A stretch of DNA of 60,807 nucleotides from an uncultured Clostridia bacterium (GTDB taxonomy: Bacteria; Bacillota; Clostridia; Oscillospirales; Acutalibacteraceae): positions 1-60,807 of the forward strand of contig CANROX010000008.1 of NCBI GenBank assembly GCA_947632335.1, read 5' to 3'. Below the pieces are notes generated by a model. That model saw only the letters and a program-made list of their open reading frames with translations, made no database searches and had not been told where the DNA came from. This document shows, piece after piece, positions 45,127 to 53,612 of this stretch (positions within the stretch are counted from its first letter, which is position 1; each line of letters begins with the position of its first letter). The position numbers and the translations under genes were made by a program.

Positions 45127-45802
45127 ATCCCATCAGCTCCAAGGCTTCCCTGGCTGCCTGCTGTTCAGCCTCTTTCTTACTGCGTCCTCCGCCTTTTCCG
45201 ATTACATTGCTGTTAAGGTGTACCTCAACTACAAAATGCTTGTCGTGGTCAGGTCCGGATTCTCCAACCAAAACATAGTTTAGTTTTTCGCCGGGATTTC
45301 TCTGTATAATCTCCTGTAATTTTGTTTTATAATCCTTAAAGGCTTTGCCTGCCGTATGGTTTTTTATCTCCGGAACTACAAATGAAAGCACAAACTCCCT
45401 TGCCTTTTCCATACCTCCGTCAAGGTAAATAGCCGCAATAACGGCCTCAAAGGCGTCTGCAACTATAGAGGGTCTTTCAGAGCCATTTGTTTTTCTTTCA
45501 CCGTTGCTGAGTAAAATAAAATTGCCAAGGTTAATTTTCTTAGCAAAAAGAAAAAGACTTTTTTCACATACAAGGGACGCCCTGAGTTTTGTCAGTTCAC
45601 CCTCCGGCAAATCAGGGCAATTATTAAAAATATAATCAGAGACGGAAATTGAAAGAACGGCATCTCCTAAAAATTCCAATCTCTCATTATATTTAAGGTT
45701 CTGCCTCTTATGCTCGTTGGCATAAGAGGAGTGTGTGAGGGCCTCGGTTAAAATTGATTTATCTTTAAAATTGTAGTTTATAATTTTTTCAAACTCATTC
45801 AT
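45122..45802 (-). CDS. rnc: Ribonuclease III
   Basis: Cuts double-stranded RNA in rRNA processing and mRNA turnover. The 226 residues have the signature RLEFLGDAVLSISVSDYIF and a C-terminal dsRBD (DYKTKLQEIIQ...GGGRSKKEAEQQAAREALE). It starts on the plsX stop (one-base overlap). The acpP gene that often stands between plsX and rnc is absent. Confidence 0.98.
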   Translation of the reverse strand: MNEFEKIINYNFKDKSILTEALTHSSYANEHKRQNLKYNERLEFLGDAVLSISVSDYIFNNCPDLPEGELTKLRASLVCEKSLFLFAKKINLGNFILLSNGERKTNGSERPSIVADAFEAVIAAIYLDGGMEKAREFVLSFVVPEIKNHTAGKAFKDYKTKLQEIIQRNPGEKLNYVLVGESGPDHDKHFVVEVHLNSNVIGKGGGRSKKEAEQQAAREALELMGY

Positions 45803-46806
45803 TATTTATTTTCCTTTATCTCATTAAACGATTTTTCAATTTTTTCCGGAACATTTGCATTAATGTAATCAATCATAATTCTAATGGCATGAAAAATTGT
45901 TGTTTCATTTGAACTGCCGTGTGCCTTAAATACAGGTTTTTTTACTCCAAGGATTGGAGCACCCCCGTAAATATCAGCATTCATGGATTCTTTAAATTTC
46001 ATTAAGTCCTTATATACAAAGAGCGCTCCCATTTTATTTTTAAGATTTTTCTTAAAAATATTACTTACAACGTTGCTTACGGACTTAGCCACTCCCTCAT
46101 AATTTTTTAAAATAAGATTTCCTGTAAATCCGTCGCATACATAGACATCGCATACGCCCTCTGAAATATCCCGACTTTCAACATTTCCAATGAAGTTTAA
46201 AGGACTTTCTTTCAGTAATTTATATGCTTCTCTCTGCAAATCAGAGCCTTTGTGGCTTTCAGTACCAACATTTGCAAGACCAATCCTGGGATTTTTAACA
46301 CCAAGAACATTTTCCATATATACAGAGCCTAAAATTGCAAACTGTCTTAACATTTCCGGTCTGGCGTCGATGTTTGCACCGCCGTCGGTAAGCATAAAAA
46401 TACTGTCATTAAAGGTTGGAAGAATAGGCGCAAATCCCGGTCTTTTAACCCCTTTAAGTCTTTTTACAATCATTGTTCCACCAACGCAAAGGGCACCGCT
46501 GTTACCGGCGGAAATAAAGCCGTCTCCCTCATTGTCGGCAACCATTTTAAGTCCTACTGCCATTGATGAATTATTATATTCTTTAAGTATATCGTTTGGA
46601 GTTTGGTCAACAGGAATAACATCTGTTGTATGGACAATTTCAAAACTGCTTATATCCAAACGGTTCTCCCTTGCAACCTTTTCTATTATATTTTTGTCGC
46701 CGGTAAGACAAATATCAATTCCAAATTCTGCTTGTGCTTTTACCGCACCCTTTATAATTTCAAGTGGAGCGTTATCTCCGCCAAAAGCATCTAAAATAAT
46801 TTTCAT
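45802..46806 (-). CDS. plsX: Phosphate acyltransferase PlsX
   Basis: Makes acyl-phosphate from acyl-ACP for phospholipid synthesis, acting at the membrane surface with PlsY. The protein has the family start KIILDAFGGDNAP, then SAGNSGALCVGGTM, DGGANIDARPE and CDGFTGNLILKN. Two adjacent ATG codons overlap the trmFO stop; the second (46806) is better spaced from GAGG. No fabD, fabG or acpP follows. Confidence 0.96.
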   Translation of the reverse strand: MKIILDAFGGDNAPLEIIKGAVKAQAEFGIDICLTGDKNIIEKVARENRLDISSFEIVHTTDVIPVDQTPNDILKEYNNSSMAVGLKMVADNEGDGFISAGNSGALCVGGTMIVKRLKGVKRPGFAPILPTFNDSIFMLTDGGANIDARPEMLRQFAILGSVYMENVLGVKNPRIGLANVGTESHKGSDLQREAYKLLKESPLNFIGNVESRDISEGVCDVYVCDGFTGNLILKNYEGVAKSVSNVVSNIFKKNLKNKMGALFVYKDLMKFKESMNADIYGGAPILGVKKPVFKAHGSSNETTIFHAIRIMIDYINANVPEKIEKSFNEIKENK

Positions 46807-48116
46807 CATAAACCTCTTGAATTAATAAAAAATTCCAAACTCTGAAATGACCTGTCAGAGTAGGCCTTTGCCCTTTCTTTCTTGTCCCTTGGTCTTTCCT
46901 TAAGTTCGGGAAGAACACCAAAATTTGCGCCCATGGGCTGAAATTTTTTCACAGTCGGGTCGCTTATGTATCTTGATAGTGAGCCTATCATTGTATGATT
47001 TGGAAGTGTTATGGTTTCTTTTCCCATATACTTCATAGCCCCGTTTATTCCTGCCATAAGTCCCGATGCACCTGACTCCATATAGCCCTCAACACCTGTA
47101 ATCTGCCCTGCAAAAAACAGGGTGTTATTTTCTTTTACAGAAAAATCACTGTTTAGTATGGCAGGAGAATTTATAAAAGTATTGCGGTGCATAACACCAT
47201 ATCTTACAAATTCCGCATTTTCAAGTCCCGGTATCATAGAGAAAACCCTTTTTTGTTCGGGAAATTTAAGATTAGTCTGGAAACCCACAAGGTTATACAT
47301 AATTCCTGCACTGTTTTCCTTGCGGAGCTGTAGCACCGCCCAGGGTCTATGACCGGTTGACGGGTCTACAAGTCCCACAGGTTTCATAGGACCAAATCTT
47401 ATTGTGTCGTGACCACGCTGTGCCATAACCTCAATGGGCATACAACCCTCGTAAACCTTTGGGTTCATAACATCAAAATCATGCACAGGGGCTCTTTCCG
47501 CTGAAATAAGTGCCTCGTAAAAATTATCGTATTCTTCCTTATTCATAGGACAGTTAATATAATCGTCGCCGTCCCCCTTGCCATATCTGGACGCAAAAAA
47601 AGCCTTGTTCATATTAATACTGTCAAATCTTACGATTGGTGCGGCAGCGTCATAGAAAGACAGGGAGTCCCCAAATCTTTCTTTTATTTTTTCCGACAAT
47701 AAATCTGAAGTAAGAGGACCTGAGGCAATTATACATATGCCCTCCGGTATTTCCGTTATTTCCTCACTTATAACACTAATATTTTTATTTGAATATATCT
47801 CTTTGTTTACCAAGTCAGAAAAAATCTCTCTGTCAACAGCAAGGGCACCGCCGGCAGGAACTTTTGACTTGTCGGCACACTTCATCAAAAGCGAGTCCAA
47901 CATTCTCATTTCCTGTTTGAGCATACCTGCCGCGCTTTCAAGCCTTTCAGCTTTCAGGCTGTTTGAACATACCAGCTCGCACAGCTTGTCAGAGTGGTGT
48001 GCAGGAGATTTTTTTTGAGGTTTCATATCGTAAAGATTTACCTTTATACCCCGTTTTGCAATCTGATAGGCAGCCTCACATCCTGCCAGACCGCCGCCTA
48101 TAATTTTAACACACAT
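46806..48116 (-). CDS. trmFO: Folate-dependent tRNA m5U54 methyltransferase TrmFO
   Basis: Flavoprotein that makes ribothymidine at tRNA position 54 using methylene-THF. The 436 residues start with the FAD motif IIGGGLAGCEAA. Characteristic stretches are HHSDKLCELVCSNSLK, RPWAVLQLRKEN and GQITGVEGYMES. The ATG at 48116 overlaps the topA stop by one base and has AAGGA upstream. The frame is open a little further but those codons lie within topA. topA-trmFO is the standard order. Confidence 0.97.
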   Translation of the reverse strand: MCVKIIGGGLAGCEAAYQIAKRGIKVNLYDMKPQKKSPAHHSDKLCELVCSNSLKAERLESAAGMLKQEMRMLDSLLMKCADKSKVPAGGALAVDREIFSDLVNKEIYSNKNISVISEEITEIPEGICIIASGPLTSDLLSEKIKERFGDSLSFYDAAAPIVRFDSINMNKAFFASRYGKGDGDDYINCPMNKEEYDNFYEALISAERAPVHDFDVMNPKVYEGCMPIEVMAQRGHDTIRFGPMKPVGLVDPSTGHRPWAVLQLRKENSAGIMYNLVGFQTNLKFPEQKRVFSMIPGLENAEFVRYGVMHRNTFINSPAILNSDFSVKENNTLFFAGQITGVEGYMESGASGLMAGINGAMKYMGKETITLPNHTMIGSLSRYISDPTVKKFQPMGANFGVLPELKERPRDKKERAKAYSDRSFQSLEFFINSRGL

Positions 48117-50191
48117 TATTCCTTGGTATAGCCACAACCCTCTGCTGCACAAAAGATAGTCTGCTTTTTGCCTTTCTTTTTATATAGTATCTTGCCGCAC
48201 TGGGGGCATTTTTCGTTAACAGGTTCATACCATGACATATAGTTACAGTTAGGATAATTACTGCAACCATAAAATATTTTACCTCTCTTTGTTTTACGGG
48301 TGATTACATCGCCGCCACACTCCGGACAGGTAACGCCTACCTTTTCAACAAACTTTTTAACATTCTTACATTCCGGATAACCCGGGCAGGCAATAAACTT
48401 TCCGTACCTGCCCACCTTGACAACCATTTTTCTTCCGCAAAGCTCGCATACAATGTCAGTTTCATCTTCCTTTAGTTTGATTTTAACCCCTTCCATATCA
48501 GCTTTAGCCTTTTTTAGGGTCTTTTCAAAGTCAACATAGAAATTATCAAGGAGTTCAATCCACTCTGTATCTCCATGCTCGACTGTATCCAAATCATCTT
48601 CCATTTGTGCAGTAAACTTCACATTAACAATCTTAGGGAATTTTTCTTTAAGAAGATTTACAAGAGCCTCGCCAAGCTCTGTGGGAACAAGAGCCTTAGC
48701 CTCCCTTTTCACATATTCCCTGCCGGTAATGGTGGAAATTGTTGCGGCATATGTTGACGGTCTGCCAATTCCGTATTCTTCAAGGGCTTTAATTAGGGAA
48801 GCCTCAGTAAATCTTGCAGGAGGCTGTGTAAAGTGCTGGTTAGGAACAAGCTCCTTAACCTTTACGGGCATCTGCTTTTCAAGGGGCGGAAGTTGTTTCT
48901 CCTTTGTACTTTCAGCGTCGTTGCTGTCAACATACAGAGTGGTGTAACCGTCAAAGTCAACCCTATACCCGGATGCCTTAAATTTGTAGCCGTTTGCCTC
49001 AATTTCCGCCTGAGTAGTTTTATGAATACAGTCGGCCATCTGGCAGGCTGTAAACCTTTCCCAGATAAGTTTATATAGCTTGTACTGCTCAACTGTCAGA
49101 CTTGATTTAACCTGTTCCGGTGTAAGGGACGGAATAGAGGGTCTGATAGCCTCGTGGCCGTCCTGTGCATTTGAACGGGATTTATACACACGGGGTTTTG
49201 CAGGAAGATATTCCTGGCCGTAGTGGTTTTTAATATAATCGGTTACTTCGGAAATAGCATCATTTGAAATACGAAGTGAGTCTGTTCTCATATAGGTAAT
49301 AAGACCTGTTGTGCCGTAACCCTGCACATCAACACCTTCATATAGTTCCTGGGCAACTTTCATTGTTCTTCTGGACTGGTACCCCAGTTTTCGGGATGCC
49401 TCCTGCTGAAGTGTAGAAGTAATGAATGGCGGATATGGAGATTTCTTTCTCGTACCGTTGCGGACTTTTGTTACAATAAATTCAGCGTCAGTAATTTCCT
49501 CAAGAATTTTATCCGCCTCTTCCTTGCTTGTTATTTTAATTTTTTTGCCGTCTTTTCCGCTGTGGAGTGAGGCATTAAAAACTTTTCTGCTGCCCTTTGG
49601 TGACATTTTGGCATCAATAGACCAGTATTCCTCCGGCTTGAAACCCCGAATTTCATTTTCTCTGTCCACAATAATTTTAAGTGCAACAGACTGAACTCGT
49701 CCTGCGGAAAGGCCACGCCTGATTTTTTGGCTAACAAAAGGACTGAGCTTGTAACCTACAAGCCTGTCAAGTATTCTCCTTGCCTGCTGTGCGTTGACAA
49801 GGTCTATATCAATAGTGCGGGGTTTTGACATACCATTTGTAACGCCGGTTTTAGTTATTTCGTTAAATTCAACTCTGTTTTTATCATCTAAATCCAGACC
49901 CAGTATATATGCCAGGTGCCAGGAAATTGCCTCACCCTCACGGTCAGGGTCAGTTGCCAAATATATTTTATCACTTTTTGAGGCAAGTCCTTTTAGTTCC
50001 TCAACAAGTTTTTCCTTACCTTTAATAATTGAATATTTTGGTGCGTATGAATTTTTTATATCAACTGCAAGCCTTGCCTTTGGAAGGTCCCTGATATGAC
50101 CCATTGAGGCAACGACTTCAAAGTCGTTTCCAAGATATTTTTTTATTGTTTTAGCCTTTGCAGGTGACTCCACAATTACTAAATTAGACAT
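48116..50191 (-). CDS. topA: DNA topoisomerase I
   Basis: Relaxes negative supercoils. The 691-residue type IA enzyme has the TOPRIM domain (IVESPAKAKTIKKYLG, ATDPDREGEAISWHL). The active Tyr is in GLITYMRTDS near residue 300. Three C-terminal Cys4 zinc modules end the chain (CELCG...CPGYPEC, CPECG...CSNYPNC, CPQCG...CAAEGC). It lies 18 bases after dprA and overlaps trmFO. Confidence 0.98.
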   Translation of the reverse strand: MSNLVIVESPAKAKTIKKYLGNDFEVVASMGHIRDLPKARLAVDIKNSYAPKYSIIKGKEKLVEELKGLASKSDKIYLATDPDREGEAISWHLAYILGLDLDDKNRVEFNEITKTGVTNGMSKPRTIDIDLVNAQQARRILDRLVGYKLSPFVSQKIRRGLSAGRVQSVALKIIVDRENEIRGFKPEEYWSIDAKMSPKGSRKVFNASLHSGKDGKKIKITSKEEADKILEEITDAEFIVTKVRNGTRKKSPYPPFITSTLQQEASRKLGYQSRRTMKVAQELYEGVDVQGYGTTGLITYMRTDSLRISNDAISEVTDYIKNHYGQEYLPAKPRVYKSRSNAQDGHEAIRPSIPSLTPEQVKSSLTVEQYKLYKLIWERFTACQMADCIHKTTQAEIEANGYKFKASGYRVDFDGYTTLYVDSNDAESTKEKQLPPLEKQMPVKVKELVPNQHFTQPPARFTEASLIKALEEYGIGRPSTYAATISTITGREYVKREAKALVPTELGEALVNLLKEKFPKIVNVKFTAQMEDDLDTVEHGDTEWIELLDNFYVDFEKTLKKAKADMEGVKIKLKEDETDIVCELCGRKMVVKVGRYGKFIACPGYPECKNVKKFVEKVGVTCPECGGDVITRKTKRGKIFYGCSNYPNCNYMSWYEPVNEKCPQCGKILYKKKGKKQTIFCAAEGCGYTKE

Positions 50192-50209
50192 TCTCGTCCT
50201 CCAATAAAT

Positions 50210-51379
50210 TCACTTTATTTTATATTGTCTGCCGGGCATGGCGACAACAAGTTCTTTTGTTTCAAGTTCAGCCAATATTAAGGATACCTTAGGTATAGGC
50301 ATATTGCCCTCTAAAGCAATCTCATCTATATATTTAGGCTTTGTACCCAGTATATGATAAATTTTATTGCCCTCTTCTTCCAGTTCCACATCATATCTAT
50401 GACCATGTATAAACTGTTTTTCAGCGTTTTCCTGCAATTTCTTTGCGGGAATTTTTATAATTTCACTTTCGGGAATATCATATTCATCATCCTGATATAC
50501 TTCAAGATTATTATATTCATTATAATATGAAAGTATATCAATATATGATGTAACAGGTATAGCGCCGTCTTTTATAAGTTGGTTTGAACCCATAGCGTTT
50601 ACATTATTAATATTTCCCATAACGGCAAAAACATCTTTTCCCTGGTCATTTGCCTTGCGTACAGTAATGAGTGAACCGCTTTTCTTTCCTGCCTCCACTA
50701 CAAGAATACCCTTTGACAGTCCGGAAATAATCCTGTTTCTGGAAGGAAAGTGGTGAGCCAAAGGCTCTGTTTTTGGGGGATATTCCGAAATAACACAACC
50801 CCTTTCGGTAATTGCATTTCTCATTGGTATATTCTTTGTAAGATAGGGAAAATCAATTCCGCATCCCAAAACACATATTGTTATACCGTCAGCATTCAGT
50901 GCGCCTGTATGGGCAGAGCTGTCAATTCCCAACGCTCCCCCGCTAACGATTGTAACACCCTTTTTAGCAAGGTTATAGGAAAAGCTGTAGGAAACCTTTT
51001 TGCCATATTCAGAGGCCCTTCTTGTACCTACAATACCAATGGATAGTAGATTATCAACTCTCGGTAGATATCCCTTTACATATAATACTGCAGGAGGTGT
51101 ATCAATATTCCTTAAAGAGTTCGGGTATCTTTCATTTTCTATGGATATTATTTTGTAATCAAGTTCAATACATTCAGCAATAATCTTATCCGCTGAATCT
51201 ATTGAAATTGACGACATTTTTTCAATTTCATTTTCCGTGAAAATACCACAAAATCTCCATTCAAATTCCCTGCCGTTATAAAAATCTGAAATATTATTAT
51301 AATTATCATACAATATTTTTATTTTGACAGAGTCATAACCCAACACCAGGGTTAGCCAAATCCAGTATCTATCATTCAT
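50210..51379 (-). CDS. dprA: DNA processing protein DprA
   Basis: Loads RecA on incoming single-stranded DNA during transformation. The 389-residue protein has the Rossmann-like DprA core with GIVGTRRASEYGK, TIVSGGALGIDSSAHTGAL, ISEYPP and FPSRNRIISGLS. A C-terminal winged helix (HILGTKPKYIDEIA...) follows. It overlaps the methyltransferase gene by eight bases. dprA-topA-trmFO is common in Firmicutes and does not by itself prove competence. Confidence 0.96.
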   Translation of the reverse strand: MNDRYWIWLTLVLGYDSVKIKILYDNYNNISDFYNGREFEWRFCGIFTENEIEKMSSISIDSADKIIAECIELDYKIISIENERYPNSLRNIDTPPAVLYVKGYLPRVDNLLSIGIVGTRRASEYGKKVSYSFSYNLAKKGVTIVSGGALGIDSSAHTGALNADGITICVLGCGIDFPYLTKNIPMRNAITERGCVISEYPPKTEPLAHHFPSRNRIISGLSKGILVVEAGKKSGSLITVRKANDQGKDVFAVMGNINNVNAMGSNQLIKDGAIPVTSYIDILSYYNEYNNLEVYQDDEYDIPESEIIKIPAKKLQENAEKQFIHGHRYDVELEEEGNKIYHILGTKPKYIDEIALEGNMPIPKVSLILAELETKELVVAMPGRQYKIK

Positions 51380-52166
51380 TAGCAGACATTTCCCACATAA
51401 TAATACTTGCAGCTACACCTGCATTAAGAGAGTCAATCCTACCTTTCATAGGAATGATAACCTGTCTGTCACAGGCATTTATAGTTGCATGACTAAGTCC
51501 ATTTGCTTCGTTGCCTATTACAACAAGGGAATTTGCAGGGAAAATTACATCTTTAATGTTTTCAGCAGTATCTGTAAGACAGGCGGCAAACGATATGCCC
51601 TTTGTACTGTAAACATTGGTAAGAAAATCCGGGGCAGAATCTATCATATAAAAAGGGACTCTGAAAATTGCCCCCATACTCCCCCTTACTACCTTTGGAC
51701 TGTAAATATCACAGGAATCCCTTGTGACAAATACACCCTTTACAGAAAAAGCGTCCGATGAACGAAGAACTGTAGAAATATTATCGGGATTCTGCATATT
51801 ATCAAGAAGCAAAAACTTACCATTATAATCAATTTTATCAATATCAGAAGTTTTGTCAAGTGTTTTCATTACAAGGAGTACGCCCTGCGGTGTTTTGGTA
51901 TCTGATAAAACATTAAAAATACTGTTGGGTACAACTATTGCTTCATCAGCAATATTTTCAAGCCGTAAACAGAGTTCCATACTTTTTGTATAAAAATCCT
52001 CTGAACACATAAACACATCTGCCCTAAGGTTTGAAAGCAGTACATCTTGACAGGTACGAAGACCCTCTGCAACAAACTGGCCGCACTTGTTACGATATTT
52101 CTTTTGTTTTACCAGTTTATGTATGTGCTTTAATGTACTGTTTTCCCTGGATTTTATAAATTTCAT
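51372..52166 (-). CDS. TrmH/SpoU-family RNA 2'-O-methyltransferase
   Basis: SPOUT methyltransferase of 264 residues. The N-terminal substrate-binding domain starts MKFIKSRENSTLKHIHKLVKQKKYR. The knotted catalytic domain has LLDNMQNPDNISTVLRSSDAF, VVIGNEANGLSH and IPMKGRIDSLNAGVAASI. It resembles the YsgA/RlmB-like group; the target RNA cannot be read from sequence. It follows the rplT terminator and heads the methylase-dprA-topA-trmFO run. Confidence 0.93.
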   Translation of the reverse strand: MKFIKSRENSTLKHIHKLVKQKKYRNKCGQFVAEGLRTCQDVLLSNLRADVFMCSEDFYTKSMELCLRLENIADEAIVVPNSIFNVLSDTKTPQGVLLVMKTLDKTSDIDKIDYNGKFLLLDNMQNPDNISTVLRSSDAFSVKGVFVTRDSCDIYSPKVVRGSMGAIFRVPFYMIDSAPDFLTNVYSTKGISFAACLTDTAENIKDVIFPANSLVVIGNEANGLSHATINACDRQVIIPMKGRIDSLNAGVAASIIMWEMSANE

Positions 52167-52198
52167 ACCATTTCCTCATATATCTGTAAATAGTAAAA

Positions 52199-52223
52199 GC
52201 GTTTGAGAGTAAACCTCAAACGC
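52199..52223 (-). terminator. Terminator after rplT
   Basis: Nine-pair stem GCGTTTGAG with CTCAAACGC and a seven-base loop, then TTTTACTATTT on minus. It separates infC-rpmI-rplT from the methyltransferase run, though some read-through is likely because I see no new promoter in the short gap. Confidence 0.75.
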
Positions 52224-52230
52224 ATAGTAC

Positions 52231-52581
52231 TTAAGCTTTTGTAACTTTTTCTACAAGACCCTTAAATGCAGCCGGGTCAGAAATAGCAATTTCTGAAAGC
52301 ATCTTCCTGTTAAGATCAATACCGGCTTTCTTTAATCCATTCATAAATGTGCTGTAGTTTGTGCCGTTATTCTTGCAGGCAGCAGAAATTCTTGTAATCC
52401 AAAGTCTTCTGAAATCTCTCTTCTTCTGCTTACGGCCAATATACGCATAGTTGCCGGACTTCATAACCTGCTGTTTAGCCATTTTGAAATGCTTACTCTT
52501 TGCACCAAAATAACCCTTAGCAAGTTTTAATGTCTTATTTCTTCTTTTGCGAGTCATCATCGCACCCTTTACACGAGCCAT
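52231..52581 (-). CDS. rplT: Ribosomal protein L20
   Basis: Early assembly protein of the large subunit, and in Firmicutes the repressor of its own operon. The 116 residues are typical: [28 protein letters not shown] start, [19 protein letters not shown] and the C-terminal [15 protein letters not shown]. Third gene of infC-rpmI-rplT. Its target is the leader at 53388-53506. Confidence 0.98.
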   Translation of the reverse strand: MARVKGAMMTRKRRNKTLKLAKGYFGAKSKHFKMAKQQVMKSGNYAYIGRKQKKRDFRRLWITRISAACKNNGTNYSTFMNGLKKAGIDLNRKMLSEIAISDPAAFKGLVEKVTKA

Positions 52582-52620
52582 TTTATGTTACCTCCGTTAA
52601 TCGCTAAGTTAAATTTCAAA

Positions 52621-52818
52621 TTATTTGTAAGGAATAAGTCTTTTAATCTGAGCAGTGTTTGTTTTATCTGCAACACAAGTCTGACGAAGACCTCTCTTAC
52701 GCTTTCTGTTCTTTTTATTTAAGATATGCTGTTTGTTAGCGTGGGCACGGATAACCTTGCCGTTTTTAGAAAGCTTAAATCTCTTTTTAGCACCACTATG
52801 TGTCTTAATCTTTCCCAT
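52621..52818 (-). CDS. rpmI: Ribosomal protein L35
   Basis: Small basic large-subunit protein of 65 residues. It has KTHSGAKKRFKLSKNGKVI at the N terminus and the HILNKKNRKRKRGLRQ core. It lies between infC and rplT in the universal order. Confidence 0.98.
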   Translation of the reverse strand: MGKIKTHSGAKKRFKLSKNGKVIRAHANKQHILNKKNRKRKRGLRQTCVADKTNTAQIKRLIPYK

Positions 52819-52838
52819 TATGAAAATCCTCCTTAAAA

Positions 52839-53357
52839 TTACTTATTTGTCTTTGGAGCAAGAAACATTAACATATTTCTTCCCTCCAGCTTTGCCGGTT
52901 TTTCAATAACAGCAACTTCCTGACATGCTTCAGCAAAGCGATTCATATTGTCATAACCCTGTTCAGGGTGACCCATCTCTCTGCCTCTAAAGCGGATTGA
53001 AACTTTAACCTTATCGCCTTTACTAATGAACTTTATAGCATTTTTAAGTTTTGTATTAAAATCATGCGTATCAATATTCAGAGAAAGTCTAACCTCTTTA
53101 ATATCAATGGTATGTTGATTTTTACGGTTTTCCTTTTCTCTCTTTGCCTGTTCAAAACGATACTTACCGTAGTCCATAACCTTGCAAACAGGTGGCTTCG
53201 CTTGTGGAGCAATCTTAACTAAATCAAGATTATTTTCCACAGCAATCTTAAGAGCCTCATCGGCTGACATAATACCTAACTGTTCACCACTTGCAGAAAT
53301 AACTCTAACTTCCTTGTCACGAACTTCCTCGTTGATTTGTTGTTTCTTGTTGCTGAT
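52839..53357 (-). CDS. infC: Translation initiation factor IF-3, AUC start
   Basis: Checks start codons and keeps 30S free of 50S. The first ATG (53270) would cut off about 29 residues of the N-terminal domain. The frame continues upstream as NEEVRDKEVRVISASGEQLG, and opens at ATC 53357, which has GGGGGTG seven bases before it. This gives 172 residues, the normal length. Non-AUG AUU/AUC starts are the rule for infC and let IF3 repress its own translation. The rest matches the family: DYGKYRFEQAKREKE linker and RFRGREMGHPEQG in the C-domain. Confidence 0.95.
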   Translation of the reverse strand: MSNKKQQINEEVRDKEVRVISASGEQLGIMSADEALKIAVENNLDLVKIAPQAKPPVCKVMDYGKYRFEQAKREKENRKNQHTIDIKEVRLSLNIDTHDFNTKLKNAIKFISKGDKVKVSIRFRGREMGHPEQGYDNMNRFAEACQEVAVIEKPAKLEGRNMLMFLAPKTNK

Positions 53358-53381
53358 TTTCGAGCACCCCCAAAGCTAATT

Positions 53382-53410
53382 AAAAAAGCGGACAGATAAA
53401 CTCCGTCCGC
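53382..53410 (-). terminator. Attenuator terminator before infC
   Basis: On minus, GCGGACgGAG pairs with CTGTCCGC around a short A/T loop and is followed by TTTTTTAATT. It lies 30 bases before the infC AUC codon and inside the leader. Confidence 0.85.
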
Positions 53411-53506
53411 AAATAATACGCAAAATCAGAATGACTGATTAATAAGTATTAACCCACGCAGACGGCACCCCGTAGGTGAAAGCATAACTGCCTTTCTTTC
53501 TTTTAC
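53388..53506 (-). promoter_or_regulatory. L20-type leader of infC-rpmI-rplT
   Basis: The leader holds several stems and ends in an attenuator. Minus-strand CCGTCTGC (about 53459-53466) can pair with GCGGACGG, the 5' arm of the terminator. Antiterminator and terminator are therefore exclusive. This is the known layout of the Firmicutes L20 leader, in which excess L20 promotes termination. Identified from position and pairing, not from a covariance search. Confidence 0.75.
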
Positions 53507-53512
53507 TCAAGT

Positions 53513-53541
53513 ATTATAACCAACATTTGCAAAAATGTCAA
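53513..53541 (-). promoter_or_regulatory. Consensus promoter of infC-rpmI-rplT
   Basis: Minus-strand TTGACA (53536-53541) and TATAAT (53513-53518), 17 bases apart, both perfect. It is back to back with the CPBP gene promoter, with eight bases between the two -35 boxes. Confidence 0.8.
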
Positions 53542-53549
53542 TAGTTTTT

Positions 53550-53578
53550 TTGACAATTATTTTGTTTTTTGATATAGT
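53550..53578 (+). promoter_or_regulatory. Promoter of the CPBP protease-tadA pair
   Basis: TTGACA (53550-53555) and TATAGT (53573-53578), 17 bases apart, 34 bases before the ATG at 53613. Its -35 nearly touches the infC -35 on the other strand. Confidence 0.7.
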
Positions 53579-53612
53579 AACTTATATACTTAAATTCCAG
53601 AGGTAATTTTTT

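Noticed and set aside
46190-46825. Long open frame on plus opposite plsX
   Set aside because: Antisense shadow of a clear plsX; no family features or initiation signals.
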